A DNA stretch of 64,000 nucleotides, taken from assembly GCF_900635445.1 (NCBI RefSeq), contig NZ_LR134117.1, positions 4,712,001 to 4,776,000 of the forward strand, written 5' to 3'. The translations under genes were made by a program, and so were the position numbers. The DNA is from Serratia odorifera. Its GTDB lineage: Bacteria > Pseudomonadota > Gammaproteobacteria > Enterobacterales > Enterobacteriaceae. The notes below the pieces were generated by a model, which worked only from the letters and a program-made list of their open reading frames with translations, ran no database searches and was not told where the DNA came from. Shown here piece by piece: positions 8,124-16,635 of the stretch (its first letter is position 1; every line of letters starts with the position of its first letter).

Positions 8124-11100
8124 CGTCTCCCCTTGATTTCTCGGTTAAGTCTGCCCCCTTGCCCCAGGCTTTTGTTCAGTAGCACGTTGAAGCGCTTATC
8201 GACATAGCTGGCAATGTCATTACCGGCTGACTCAAATCCGCTCGTCGCTTGCACCTGGCTAGAGCCATCTGGGTTAATTGTGATATCGACGTTAATCAAC
8301 GTTTGGTTGCCCGTGGCACCATTCGCCTGCACACCCAGTGAACCATCCGCCCCGCGCTTAAGCGGCATGATTGCTTCCGGTCCAGCCTCACCCATCAGGC
8401 CTGCCCCCTTGGCAAACGCAAACGTTGTGGGCTGGCTGACAACCTGGCCGCTATAAGCGCTCAGTGATGGGGACGAATAAACGCCGCCTTTGGCATTCGC
8501 GAACATGGGAACCGTGCCAGGGTAATTTCCGCCACCGCCAAAACTCATGAAGGAAGATAAAATTGTTTTTGTCAGCAGGGCCTGCACAGCCATATCCATC
8601 AGGTTTTGCACGATGGACTGTGTGAGCGACGAGAACAAACCAACCATAGTGTCCTTGAATGACTGCGTGCCGGTCAGGAGGCCGGTGAGCGCATTGGTCG
8701 TGCGTTCTTTTATCGTGTCTACCAGGGCGATCTGCATTTTGCTGACGTGGCTTTGCCCGGCATAAAGACTCAACGCCTGCTGATATTGAGCATCGGTAGA
8801 CTCCTGTGAGGCTGCCTGCATCAACTGTTCGTAACGTTGCTTGTCAAGGTAGCCCTGTTGGTAATAAGCCTGGTATTGCGCCTGCTGCTGTGACAGTTGG
8901 TTGCTCAATTGCACTGGAGGGATCTACATCACCGGCAATATTCTGCCGGGGTGCAGCAATAGCATCGGCCTCCGCTTTCAACCGCAGGCGTGCCATTTCT
9001 TGCTGAAGGGTAAGACGCGCAACAAGATAATCACGTTCAGTCAGTAACCGGGCATCGTACAGTGCTTTAATTTCCTTACTGGTTTCCTGCTCCTTGCGTA
9101 TTGCCGCTTGCCCCGGCGCGTACTGTTCCGCCAGTTCTACCCTCTGTTTTTGGTAGTTCGCAGCGTTCAGCATCATCATGCGCTGTACCTCAGCCTGGCT
9201 AGCCCCGGCGGCTTTGGCTGTTGCAATCAACTTGGCTTGAGCGTTTCGCTCTTCAAGATCGATTTTTGCCAGACTGGTTGCGTGTTCCACTTCGATTTCA
9301 CGCCGCAACTGCTGATACTGCTTCAGTGACTGCTGCCCTTTTTTATCGGCTTTTGCAGGGTCCTCACCTGACCACGGGCTTTCAACATTACCGGCATTCT
9401 GACCAAGTTTTTCAATGGCATTTTTCATGGCGTTAGCATCTGCAATACCACTAAGCAGCATTGCACTTGAGCCATTTTTAACGGCCTCCTGGGCAGATAT
9501 GACACGAGCTCGGGCCTCATTCAGTCCTACCAACCCCGCTTGAGCCGTTTCCAAATCTGCTGCGGCACGCTTACGATCAGCCTCAACGCCTTTCGCCTGT
9601 CCGAATGGGTCAAAACCATTCAGGCTGCTGAGCCTGCTATCTGCGTCAATGATTTCCTTTTTCAGTTGGTTAATCTGAGTGATCTGGTTCTGATATTTAT
9701 CATTAAGATCCAGCGCCTTTACATCTAGCTGGACAGATGACATGGCCAATAGAGCCTGGGTCGTTTCCTGGACTGCATCTTTCAAACCCAATGCAGACTG
9801 ACGGGCCTGAACAGCTTGATTATGAAAATATAAAATTGCAGCACCCGCCGCCATCGCTACACCAAAAGGACCACCAAGGGCAGACAGCGCCCCCTTTGCC
9901 AAGCTCACACCTGCGGCCGCCAACCTTGAAGATACAGACAACCGTTTCTTTGCTGCATCCAGTTGAGCCGTAGCAACGGTAGCTGCGCGTGTTGCTTCGG
10001 TTTCTTCCCGAATCAAACGACGATAATCAGCGGCATAACTGACGTTAAGGCCGTACTGTTTCGCTGTTTTCTCCATCGCCATTACACGGCCAAACTCGGC
10101 ATTGTTTTGGATTTTGGTCGCATTAGCGGCATCAAGCGTCTTCTGCGCAATACTGACCTGCGCAAGAGCAGCAGATTTAACGGCTGCCTGCTGATCTCGC
10201 CAGGCCCCGATGCTTTCACGGATACCGGCGGTCAGCTTGGTAGACATCACTGGGATCAGCGTATACAGCGCCACACTGGCCACCATATTGAAGTTGTCAG
10301 CAAGACCGTTAATCGCTTCAGTCACGCTCTGTACGCCAGTGCGTAAAGGGCCGCCGCTGGCCTGCCCTACTTTGATGATCAATCCCTCAAAGGCGCTGGT
10401 TAGCCCCATCAGATCGCCATTCAGGTTGTTAACACGAGTGGCAGCCTGTTCGTGTGCAGTCTGTGTGCCGGTCAGTGAGCGCGTTAGATCATCAAGTTTT
10501 GAGCGGTTGCTGACAAGAATAGAGGCCGCGTTGATGTTCTCCAGCCCGAACAACTTGACCGCCTGCGCCGTGGAAAGGTTCTTCTTCGACAGGTTATCCA
10601 GCGCGGTACTCAGCCCCACAACGGAAGGCTTTAACGTTTTATTCGTCCCTCTTTCCAGATTGAGGATGACGTTTCGTAACCCCGTTCCGGCCTCACTCCC
10701 TTTGATTTCCCGTTCTGCCAATACCTGGATAGCCGCATTTAACTGTTCAAAGCCGATACCGGCCTGCGCCGCCGCAACGCCGCCGTTCTTAATTGCCGCC
10801 GCCGTGTCTGCAATTTCAGACGAGCCATATTTGGCACCCGCAGCCAAAACGTTAATGTAGCGATCTGCCTGGCTGGCGCTGGCTCCAAACTGGTTAAGCG
10901 ACAGGGCCAGCGTTTTAGTGGCATCCGGCAATGTAGTACCGGCAGCCTGCGCCAAAATCAGAGCGCTATTTGTTGCCGTAGTCAGCCCGTCCGCCGTTTT
11001 CAGCAGTTCCGGCTTGGCGCTGGCCATCAACTTTAGTGCTTCCGCAGCCTGACTGGCGCTGTACTCGGTTGTGCGGCCCATCTGCTGAGCCGCCTCATCA

Positions 11101-11426
11101 AGTTGTTTCAGTTGTGCACCGGTGGCACCGGTAATGGCGGAAAGATCAGACAACGCCTGGCCATACTGGCGGGACGTAGTGAGCACGCTCCCCAGCGACA
11201 AGCCCAACCCGGCGACGCCAGCCAACCCTGCCAGCGTCCCCTTTAGGTTGCTGACAGTCTGGCCAACATGCTGATAAGCGTCATCGGTTTTTTTCGCATC
11301 CTGTTGCGCTTGCTTATTAAACCGACCAGATTGATCGCCGGCCGTCCGATACGCGGCCACCAGCTTGTTTCGAAAATTGGCGTCATTCAGGTACAACCCG
11401 ACCGCCAACGATGCTACATCAGCCAT
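8120..11426 (-). CDS. H: Tail tape measure protein (H), one-base frameshift near 8916-8921
   Basis: Long, Ala/Gln-rich, mostly helical protein that sets tail length. The ATG at 11426 (MADVASLAVGLYLND) is preceded by GGGAA and overlaps the end of the T frame; earlier in-frame starts lack support. The TP901-type TMP core (about 100-400) and hydrophobic segments near 540-570 are present. The frame ends prematurely after DVDPSSAIEQP at 8844, while the +1 frame continues with VQLSNQLSQQQAQYQAYYQQ to 8120. One surplus C in CCCTCC explains the break. Restored length about 1100 residues; its C-terminal part has the GLMGEAGPEAIMPLKRG motif common to tape measure proteins. Confidence 0.9.
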
Positions 11427-11660
11427 TTCCCAGCACTCGCATAACGTCAGCACACTGCGCATCAATACTTTTTTGCGACGGCTGATCTGGTTGAGGAATA
11501 GCGGCGTCCTCCACGGCATCAGCAGTAATGCCCTGCAGTTTGAAGTATGCCCGCCAGTGATTCAGGATTTGCGCCGGCAATGCGGCTATTTTGCGAGGAT
11601 CAGACTCACCCCAGCGATCTGCCAATTGGAAGACCAGCATTAGCCAGGGCGAGTCTGTTA
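11419..11660 (-). CDS. T: Tail assembly chaperone T extension (made as G-T fusion)
   Basis: Frame downstream of gene G with no convincing start of its own at the 5' end. After a -1 slip at 11661-11667 it reads LTDSPWLMLVFQLADRWG and continues to 11419, giving a G-T protein of about 201 residues. As in lambda, T would recruit the tape measure protein, whose ATG (11426) lies inside the last codons of T. An internal ATG at 11640 exists but has no good ribosome site. Confidence 0.85.
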
Positions 11661-12023
11661 GTTTTTTTCCGCGTCTTCCAGCGTTCCAACGGCGTGACGT
11701 TTGACGGTGCTGATCGCCTCAACCAGCGTTGGGTTATCATGCGCCGCTAACAATTCATCAACGGTAGGAAGAGACGCGGCCGGAATGCGATTGCCATCTG
11801 GCGTCGTAAAGCAGGACAGCAGCAGCTCAACATTTAGGCGGGCGGCTTCATTCATGTCACCGGACTCGATAGCGCCTTTCATGCCGTCTTCATTAGCCTG
11901 TAGCTCAGCCGCCTTCAAGCGACGGATAAACGTTTTAGTGCCAAACATCGGCACTTCAATGACATGCTCGTCAGATTTCAACAACGCGGCCTTTAGCGCC
12001 TTCAAGTTATATTTCTCTGTCAT
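11658..12023 (-). CDS. G: Tail assembly chaperone G
   Basis: 121 residues, the short product of the G/G-T pair. N-terminus YNLKALKAALLKSDEHVIEV and the helical LKAAELQANED segment match phage tail assembly chaperones of the HK97/N15 type. Located between the major tail protein and the tape measure gene, its universal position. Ends GAA AAA AAC TAA, directly on a slippery heptamer. G coats the tape measure during tail assembly and is absent from virions. Confidence 0.88.
   Translation of the reverse strand: MTEKYNLKALKAALLKSDEHVIEVPMFGTKTFIRRLKAAELQANEDGMKGAIESGDMNEAARLNVELLLSCFTTPDGNRIPAASLPTVDELLAAHDNPTLVEAISTVKRHAVGTLEDAEKN
11661..11667 (-). promoter_or_regulatory. Programmed -1 frameshift site A AAA AAC (G to G-T)
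   Basis: Minus-strand heptamer AAAAAAC in the zero frame A-AAA-AAC, immediately followed by the G stop TAA. A -1 slip enters the T frame. This is the X XXY YYZ architecture of lambda-type tail chaperone frameshifts, with the strongest class of bacterial slippery sequence. Confidence 0.88.
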
Positions 12024-12032
12024 GTGGATCCC

Positions 12033-12296
12033 TTAGTTAACGGTAACCGTCGCCGTGTTGCTGTTTACTGCCTCAGCGCCATCAGCATTCATCACAGCCC
12101 GATACGTACCGGCATCAGTGGCTGCAACAGCGTTTTTGGTATAGGTGGCAGCAGTAGCCCCGGCGATGTTGACGCCGTTTTTCTGCCATTGGTATTTTAC
12201 GGGATTGCCGTTACTGGATGTAGCCGCAACAGTCAGGGACAAATTGCCCCCAACTGCCAAATCAGCGTTGCTCGGCTGGGTGGTCACGCTGATCAC
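12033..12296 (-). CDS. Ig-like domain, C-terminal extension of the major tail protein
   Basis: 87 codons encoding a single bacterial Ig-like (I-set/Big type) domain: TTQPSNADLAVGGNLSLTV, KYQWQKNGVNIAGAT with the core Trp, and DAGTYRAVM with the conserved D-x-G-x-Y corner. A GTG at 12296 could be an initiator but overlaps the tail gene end and lacks an independent ribosome site. A -1 frameshift at 12299-12305 fuses it to the tail protein (about 238 residues in total). Such domains decorate tail tubes or capsids and are proposed to bind carbohydrate. Confidence 0.85.
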   Translation of the reverse strand: MISVTTQPSNADLAVGGNLSLTVAATSSNGNPVKYQWQKNGVNIAGATAATYTKNAVAATDAGTYRAVMNADGAEAVNSNTATVTVN

Positions 12297-12748
12297 GCCT
12301 TTGGGGCAACAGCTCCCCAGGTGTTGTTGTTCTGCTTACCCTGCACGGTGATCTGAATAACCTCGCTTGCCGGCGCGGTGATCTCGTTCATCTTCCAGCC
12401 CGACAGGGACAGAATGGAGGTAGACGTGCGGCCGTTCGGCAGCTCTACATAGAACTGCACCGTTTCGCGATTATCTGCGGCAGTGAGGAACGCTGCAAAA
12501 TCGGTGTTGGCGGGATCATCGATAAACCCGATCGACTTCTCAGCACCTTCAGGCAGGTCTGAAATGAATTGCTTGGTGGTGTCGATCAGCGTGGTGCAGT
12601 CCACAAAACTGCCGGTTTGTCCCATCTCGCCAACTGCTTTGCAGTTGATAAGCGGTTTCATCGTTGCAGCGTCCGCCCCAACCGCGCCCCACTTAACAAC
12701 AGTCCCTGCGGGCAGCATGGCGTACTCTGGCGAAGTTTTATCAGCCAT
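12293..12748 (-). CDS. V: Major tail protein
   Basis: 151 residues in the short form. N-terminus LPAGTVVKWGAVGADAA and later GWKMNEITAPASEVIQITV are typical of the lambda gpV / phage major tail tube family. Position after the neck genes and before chaperone G supports the call. The last codons GCC CCA AAG GCG TGA contain a slippery heptamer that would add an Ig-like domain to a fraction of subunits, matching the lambda gpV plan in which an Ig domain is fused directly. Confidence 0.9.
   Translation of the reverse strand: MADKTSPEYAMLPAGTVVKWGAVGADAATMKPLINCKAVGEMGQTGSFVDCTTLIDTTKQFISDLPEGAEKSIGFIDDPANTDFAAFLTAADNRETVQFYVELPNGRTSTSILSLSGWKMNEITAPASEVIQITVQGKQNNNTWGAVAPKA
12299..12305 (-). promoter_or_regulatory. 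Candidate programmed -1 frameshift site C CCA AAG
   Basis: Heptamer CCCAAAG read as C-CCA-AAG in the tail protein frame, two codons before its TGA. Slippage of both tRNAs by -1 gives CCC-AAA and continues GGC GTG into the open Ig-domain frame. Phase and direction are exact. I did not find a strong downstream stem by eye. Confidence 0.8.
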
Positions 12749-12781
12749 AATTTTCTCTCTTAATGATTGTGGCAGCGGTCG

Positions 12782-13174
12782 CTACCGGTTTTCGATGCCG
12801 TAGCGGATTTCTGCCGCCAGGATGCGTAACACTTGAGTTTTGTTGTAATCCAACGCAGGCCGGATGTACGGATCAGCCACTTGCTTGACTGTGCCAAACT
12901 CCTGCGCCAGCGCCTTCATCTGGTGCGCTTTGCTGGGTCCGACACGCAGCGTTACCTGCGCAGCACCACGCGTTGTTGAACGAATGGAAATACTATCGCG
13001 CATATGCGGGCCGTTGGATGTTTCGTCATAACCGGCATGTTGCTGCATGTCTTCCAGCACTGGGGCCAAAGCGGCACGCCCCGCATCGCGTAATATTTTG
13101 GTGGAAACATCCCTCCCCAGCGCCTCAAGTTGACGCGCCAATTCATCCATGCCCGTAACGTTAATGCCGATCAT
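12782..13174 (-). CDS. HK97 gp10-like neck protein
   Basis: 130 residues from the ATG at 13174, which has GGAGG eight bases upstream and overlaps the previous stop; the longer frame to 13195 is unlikely. Family features: GMDELARQLEALG near the start, a helical KILRDAGRAALAPVLEDM segment and a C-terminal DPYIRPALD motif. HK97 gp10-type proteins act in head-tail joining. Confidence 0.85.
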   Translation of the reverse strand: MIGINVTGMDELARQLEALGRDVSTKILRDAGRAALAPVLEDMQQHAGYDETSNGPHMRDSISIRSTTRGAAQVTLRVGPSKAHQMKALAQEFGTVKQVADPYIRPALDYNKTQVLRILAAEIRYGIENR

Positions 13175-13560
13175 GCGGCGTCCTCCGGGTAACAAATAAT
13201 GTAATCACGCACCAGGCGGTACTGAATGCTGTTATTGGTCAACGTGGTAGCGCCTTGCAACATCGTGCCGCGTGTCACCGCTTGAACCGGCCAGCGGCCA
13301 ATATGCCCATGCTGAATACTTTCCCAGGTTGCACAGATGGATTTATCCAACTCAATCACGCGGGCATAGTCATTAATGACATATAACGAAATCTGAAAGC
13401 GACCCTGCACCAACACGGTGCTGGCCAACCCGGTATCAAATTTCGGGTCAGTGATTTTCTGATACGTCACGCCCTCCTGTTCTGGATCGGGCAACAATAG
13501 CGGGTATACGGGCAGGCTGGTTAACACCTCCAGCGCCGCTTTGATTTCATACTCGATCAT
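13171..13560 (-). CDS. Tail terminator / completion protein (DUF3168-like)
   Basis: 129 residues. Pattern MIEYEIKAALEVLTSLPVYP, GVTYQKI, then a beta strand LVQGRFQISLYV followed by a helix matches phage tail completion proteins that cap the tail tube. Overlaps the head-closure gene by 14 bases and the gp10-like gene by four. Identity rests on fold-like pattern and position, so the exact role (terminator versus neck) is less certain. Confidence 0.7.
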   Translation of the reverse strand: MIEYEIKAALEVLTSLPVYPLLLPDPEQEGVTYQKITDPKFDTGLASTVLVQGRFQISLYVINDYARVIELDKSICATWESIQHGHIGRWPVQAVTRGTMLQGATTLTNNSIQYRLVRDYIICYPEDAA

Positions 13561-13885
13561 GACGAATATCTGCCTCCGCCGTAATTAACAGCCGGTCAGC
13601 CTGGGAGCGATCAGGAGCCCGCACGGTAAAGATGCGTTTTTGAAAAACCACCTGCCAATCAACGGTAATTTCCTCACGAGGCCGGAGCGTGAATAGCATG
13701 GTTTCCACCACCTGCTCCTGTTCGCCAGTACGAATTTTCCTGTTGGATATTGGCTCCGCATCGGCCCAGACCTCTGACACAAATTCGAAGGAATTCACCG
13801 GCGAACCGGTTTTATCATCGCGAAGGGTAACGGGACGGAAAAGCCTGATACGAAAACGAAGCTGCCCAGCACGTAAAGTTTTCAT
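13547..13885 (-). CDS. Head closure protein (head-tail adaptor)
   Basis: 112 residues with the head-tail joining pattern: AGQLRFRIRLFRPV, then SFEFVSEVWADAEPIS and a C-terminal FTVRAPDRSQADR. Members close the portal channel after DNA packaging (SPP1 gp16/HK97 gp7 type). Overlaps the connector gene by four bases. Confidence 0.85.
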   Translation of the reverse strand: MKTLRAGQLRFRIRLFRPVTLRDDKTGSPVNSFEFVSEVWADAEPISNRKIRTGEQEQVVETMLFTLRPREEITVDWQVVFQKRIFTVRAPDRSQADRLLITAEADIRHDRV

Positions 13886-14208
13886 AACCCGTAAATCCTG
13901 TAGGGTTGCAATAATGCATCAACAGCCAGCGGCAATTTAGACGCTGATGCCCCCACTACAGCGGCCTCGCGGTTAGCGTACCAATGCCCGATACACAACA
14001 GCATGGCAGTGCGAACATCGTCATCAAGCAGCAGGTGATCTTCATCATCCTCATAGCCTGGGTCTGATGCACTGGCGTAGAGAGTACGGCGCGTGTACAT
14101 CTCAACATGCTTTCTAGCCGCGCCGATGAATACATTGACCAGTTTGTCATCCGCGCTGAAATCAGGCTCCAGCCGGCAATGCTCTTTCACCAATTCCAGC
14201 TCTAACAT
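13882..14208 (-). CDS. Head-tail connector (gp6-like)
   Basis: 108 residues, helical: LELVKEHCRLEPDFSADDKL, FIGAARKHVEMYTRRTLY and a late AMLLCIGHWYANREA helix are hallmarks of the HK97 gp6/phage_connect_1 family. It forms a ring on the portal. Order connector, closure, terminator, gp10-like, tail tube is typical. Confidence 0.88.
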   Translation of the reverse strand: MLELELVKEHCRLEPDFSADDKLVNVFIGAARKHVEMYTRRTLYASASDPGYEDDEDHLLLDDDVRTAMLLCIGHWYANREAAVVGASASKLPLAVDALLQPYRIYGL

Positions 14209-14216
14209 GGCTCACC

Positions 14217-14492
14217 TTACTTTTTGGTTTTTTTACCCACTTCTGGCTGCTCTGGCTGCTCTGGCTGCTCTGGCTGCTCTGGCTGCTCTGGCTGCTCTGG
14301 CTGCTCTGGCTGCTCTGGCTGCTCTGGCTGCTCTGGCTGCTCTGGCTGCTCTGCAGGAGTGTGTTCCTCCACCCGCTCTGCATAGCCTTTTTTGATCAGC
14401 TCGCGACCGTGTAGCTCCTGCGTTTCGAATAATTCGCCGTCATTGACCACCCGACTACCGAACAAGATTGGAACAAGGGCTTTAACTTTCAT
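14217..14492 (-). CDS. Small head-region protein with a C-terminal Glu-Gln-Pro repeat
   Basis: 91 residues from the ATG at 14492, which has AGGAG at a good distance; the upstream in-frame start at 14531 is less likely. Residues 1-45 (KVKALVPILFGSRVVNDGE, HGRELIKKGYAE) resemble short proteins found between capsid and connector genes in HK97-type phages. The second half is twelve perfect EQP triplets followed by a lysine-rich end (GKKTKK). The repeat would form an extended acidic rod. Function unknown. Confidence 0.7.
   Translation of the reverse strand: MKVKALVPILFGSRVVNDGELFETQELHGRELIKKGYAERVEEHTPAEQPEQPEQPEQPEQPEQPEQPEQPEQPEQPEQPEQPEVGKKTKK
14244..14351 (-). repeat. 12 x 9-bp perfect tandem repeat (EQP)n in coding sequence
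   Basis: Twelve uninterrupted copies of the nonamer read as Glu-Gln-Pro on the minus strand (TGGCTGCTC on the plus strand). No nucleotide differences between copies, so copy number is probably variable by slippage and always in frame. Confidence 0.95.
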
Positions 14493-14539
14493 GGGTATCT
14501 CCTGAGAAAGCGGCCCGTAGACCGCAATCATTGTTGGAA

Positions 14540-15757
14540 TTAGCCGGCTGGCGGAGTTGGGACGGTAAACGCACCGGTGACAAACGCTTCAGGACGTTTG
14601 ACGGCCAGCGCCACGCGTTCTTCGCAACGAATCGAAATCATGTTTTTCTCGAAATCGTCGGCGTTCTCGGTACTGATCACCACGTTGGCCTCTTCACGAT
14701 CGAAGAGTTGCGCACCTGCGCTGAATGCGCCGGTCAGGAATTTACCCAGGAACGCTGCAGCTTCCGTTGCAACAACCGGTAATCCCCAAAGCGTCGGGCC
14801 GACAAGCGCTGACGGGTTAGCCAGGATGTAGCGGCCCAGCGTGTCCTTGGTCAACTCAATTTTGGCCCAGTCGGTGAAGTGCAACACATGCCCGGTTGCA
14901 GGGAAACGCGCCAGTTGAGCCTGCAACATTGCCAGGCGCAGATCGTCAATGCCGTTTTGCATTGTGACTTCAAACGCCGGTGCATACTTCGATGCTTGCG
15001 GCATGATGCCTTCCAGATGTGCGCCAGTGCCGTCACCGAACAGGATTTCCTGCTCTTCGACATACTTCAGGCCAAAGCGCATTTCTGCATCCACCGTTGA
15101 TTGCAGTTGCGCAAAGTCATCCAGAATCTGCTTGGAGGCTTTGAACATATGCGCCAACGTGCGAACTGGCGTGATTTTTTCCGCAAACTGAATATCGCTG
15201 TACGGCTTCGAAGTGTTTTCAGGTACGGCAGCGGCCTTGTTGGTGAAGCCGGTTTGTTGCACCCAATAAATCGTACTGGAACCGGTGGTACCTGGTGCAA
15301 TCAGATCGCGGATAAACAGGCGTTGCTTTGGCGCGGTATCGATACCCGGCAAGCGCTGCGGAGCCACAATTTGCCCCGGCACATCCGTGGAAATAAGCGC
15401 GGCATTCACCGGGATGCTCAGACGCTGATTACCTTGAATACCTGACGCGAAATCTTTCAGGGCAGAGGCGGAGATAACTTGCTGTCCTACTGATTTGATT
15501 ACTTCAGCTGCGCGGTTTAATGGCATTTGCGCCACATGCTGCTCAAGTTCACCCAATGCCGCCTTCAGCGTTTTTTCTGCCGCCTTCATGGCATTCAGTT
15601 CTGTCGCCATTTTATCAACGGCGTCCTTCGTCTCGGCTGACAACTCACCGGACTTTTTCGCCTCCTTGAGCGCATCCTCAGCCTTGGCGTTAAATTTGCC
15701 GGTCGCATCTTCGATAGACGCGGTAACTTTTTTCAAAATCTCATTTACTTCAGACAT
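14540..15757 (-). CDS. Major capsid protein, HK97 gp5 family
   Basis: 405 residues. Residues 1-90 are a charged helical delta (scaffold) domain (EILKKVTASIEDATGKFNAK) that the adjacent protease would remove. The mature part carries family landmarks: LFIRDLIAPGTTGSSTIYWVQ, AEKITPVRTLAHMFKASKQI and the late DWAKIELTKDTLGRYI. C-terminal RCEERVALAVKRPEAFV is the usual end. Ten-base gap after the protease gene region; operon with head genes. Confidence 0.95.
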   Translation of the reverse strand: MSEVNEILKKVTASIEDATGKFNAKAEDALKEAKKSGELSAETKDAVDKMATELNAMKAAEKTLKAALGELEQHVAQMPLNRAAEVIKSVGQQVISASALKDFASGIQGNQRLSIPVNAALISTDVPGQIVAPQRLPGIDTAPKQRLFIRDLIAPGTTGSSTIYWVQQTGFTNKAAAVPENTSKPYSDIQFAEKITPVRTLAHMFKASKQILDDFAQLQSTVDAEMRFGLKYVEEQEILFGDGTGAHLEGIMPQASKYAPAFEVTMQNGIDDLRLAMLQAQLARFPATGHVLHFTDWAKIELTKDTLGRYILANPSALVGPTLWGLPVVATEAAAFLGKFLTGAFSAGAQLFDREEANVVISTENADDFEKNMISIRCEERVALAVKRPEAFVTGAFTVPTPPAG

Positions 15758-15769
15758 AAATTCTCCAGA

Positions 15770-16624
15770 TTATTGGCACGCCGAAACCAGGCCGTTTAAT
15801 GCGGCGTCCAGTTTGGCTAACGTTTCAGGGGATGCATCGGCAGCGCTCGGCGTGCCAATTGGATCGGTAACAGCGCCCGGCGTGTTACCCGTAAGGGCTT
15901 TCAAAAGTTTGCGACGTTCTGACCGTGGAGTGTTCGCCTTGGCCAGTAAAGAATCCAGTTTGCGCAGCGCCGCAGAGGGCGAATCGTCATCACTCATGAC
16001 GGAATCCGAGGAGAGCAGGCCATCTGCCAACCCCTTCTCGATAGCATCGCTGCCACCAATATAGGTTTCGCCGTCCATCATCTGCTTGACGGCCTCGCTA
16101 TCAAGACCTGAGCGGGCAGAATAGATATCAGCCATTGCGTTATCGAACGGCTCCAGATAGTCAACCATGGATGCAAAATCATGACGGTTACCCAGTGCGA
16201 CCACCCAGCAGTTGTGGATCATCAGAAAGGCCCCACGACCGATCTGAATGTCGTCACCGGCCATGGCAATGATTGAGGCTGCACTGGCGGCCAGCCCCAG
16301 CACTTTCACGGTCACTTTTCCCTGGTATTCCCTCAGCAGGTTGTAAATTGCCAGGCCTTCGAACATATCGCCACCAGGCGAATTAATGTTTACTGTGACA
16401 TCGGCACCATTCATTGACCGCAACGCGCCCGCAATACGCTTCGCCGTAACACCTTCCCCCCAGTAGTCCTGCCCGATAACGTCAAATACAGAAATGGTAT
16501 TGTCATCAGTGGCGGCGGCTTTTAACCCGCCATTCCAGCGATCAAGCGCTGAGGGTAAAGGTTCGCAGGTAACACCCGCGCAGGGGCGCCCCGCCGGCGC
16601 TGCCGGAAGTTGTTTTTTTGTCAT
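15770..16624 (-). CDS. Head maturation protease, ClpP-like (S14)
   Basis: 284 residues. ClpP fold signatures: VTVNINSPGGDMFEGLAIYN, the nucleophile region LGLAASAASIIAMAGD and the His region GRGAFLMIHNCW. It cleaves the capsid delta domain and other prohead proteins. The last 80 residues are a less conserved extension. It lies between portal and capsid genes as in HK97. Confidence 0.93.
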   Translation of the reverse strand: MTKKQLPAAPAGRPCAGVTCEPLPSALDRWNGGLKAAATDDNTISVFDVIGQDYWGEGVTAKRIAGALRSMNGADVTVNINSPGGDMFEGLAIYNLLREYQGKVTVKVLGLAASAASIIAMAGDDIQIGRGAFLMIHNCWVVALGNRHDFASMVDYLEPFDNAMADIYSARSGLDSEAVKQMMDGETYIGGSDAIEKGLADGLLSSDSVMSDDDSPSAALRKLDSLLAKANTPRSERRKLLKALTGNTPGAVTDPIGTPSAADASPETLAKLDAALNGLVSACQ

Positions 16625-16635
16625 GGGGATTGCTC

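Noticed and set aside
11658..12305. G/T and tail/Ig frame changes as further sequencing errors
   Set aside because: Both fall on canonical slippery heptamers in the right phase at the end of the upstream frame, with known biological precedent, unlike the scattered indels.
14244..14351. CRISPR-like array
   Set aside because: 9-bp repeats without spacers inside a reading frame; no cas genes in the window.
14093..14395. Plus-strand poly-Ala-Leu ORF
   Set aside because: Antisense reading of the EQP tandem repeat; no ribosome site and lies across two well-supported genes.
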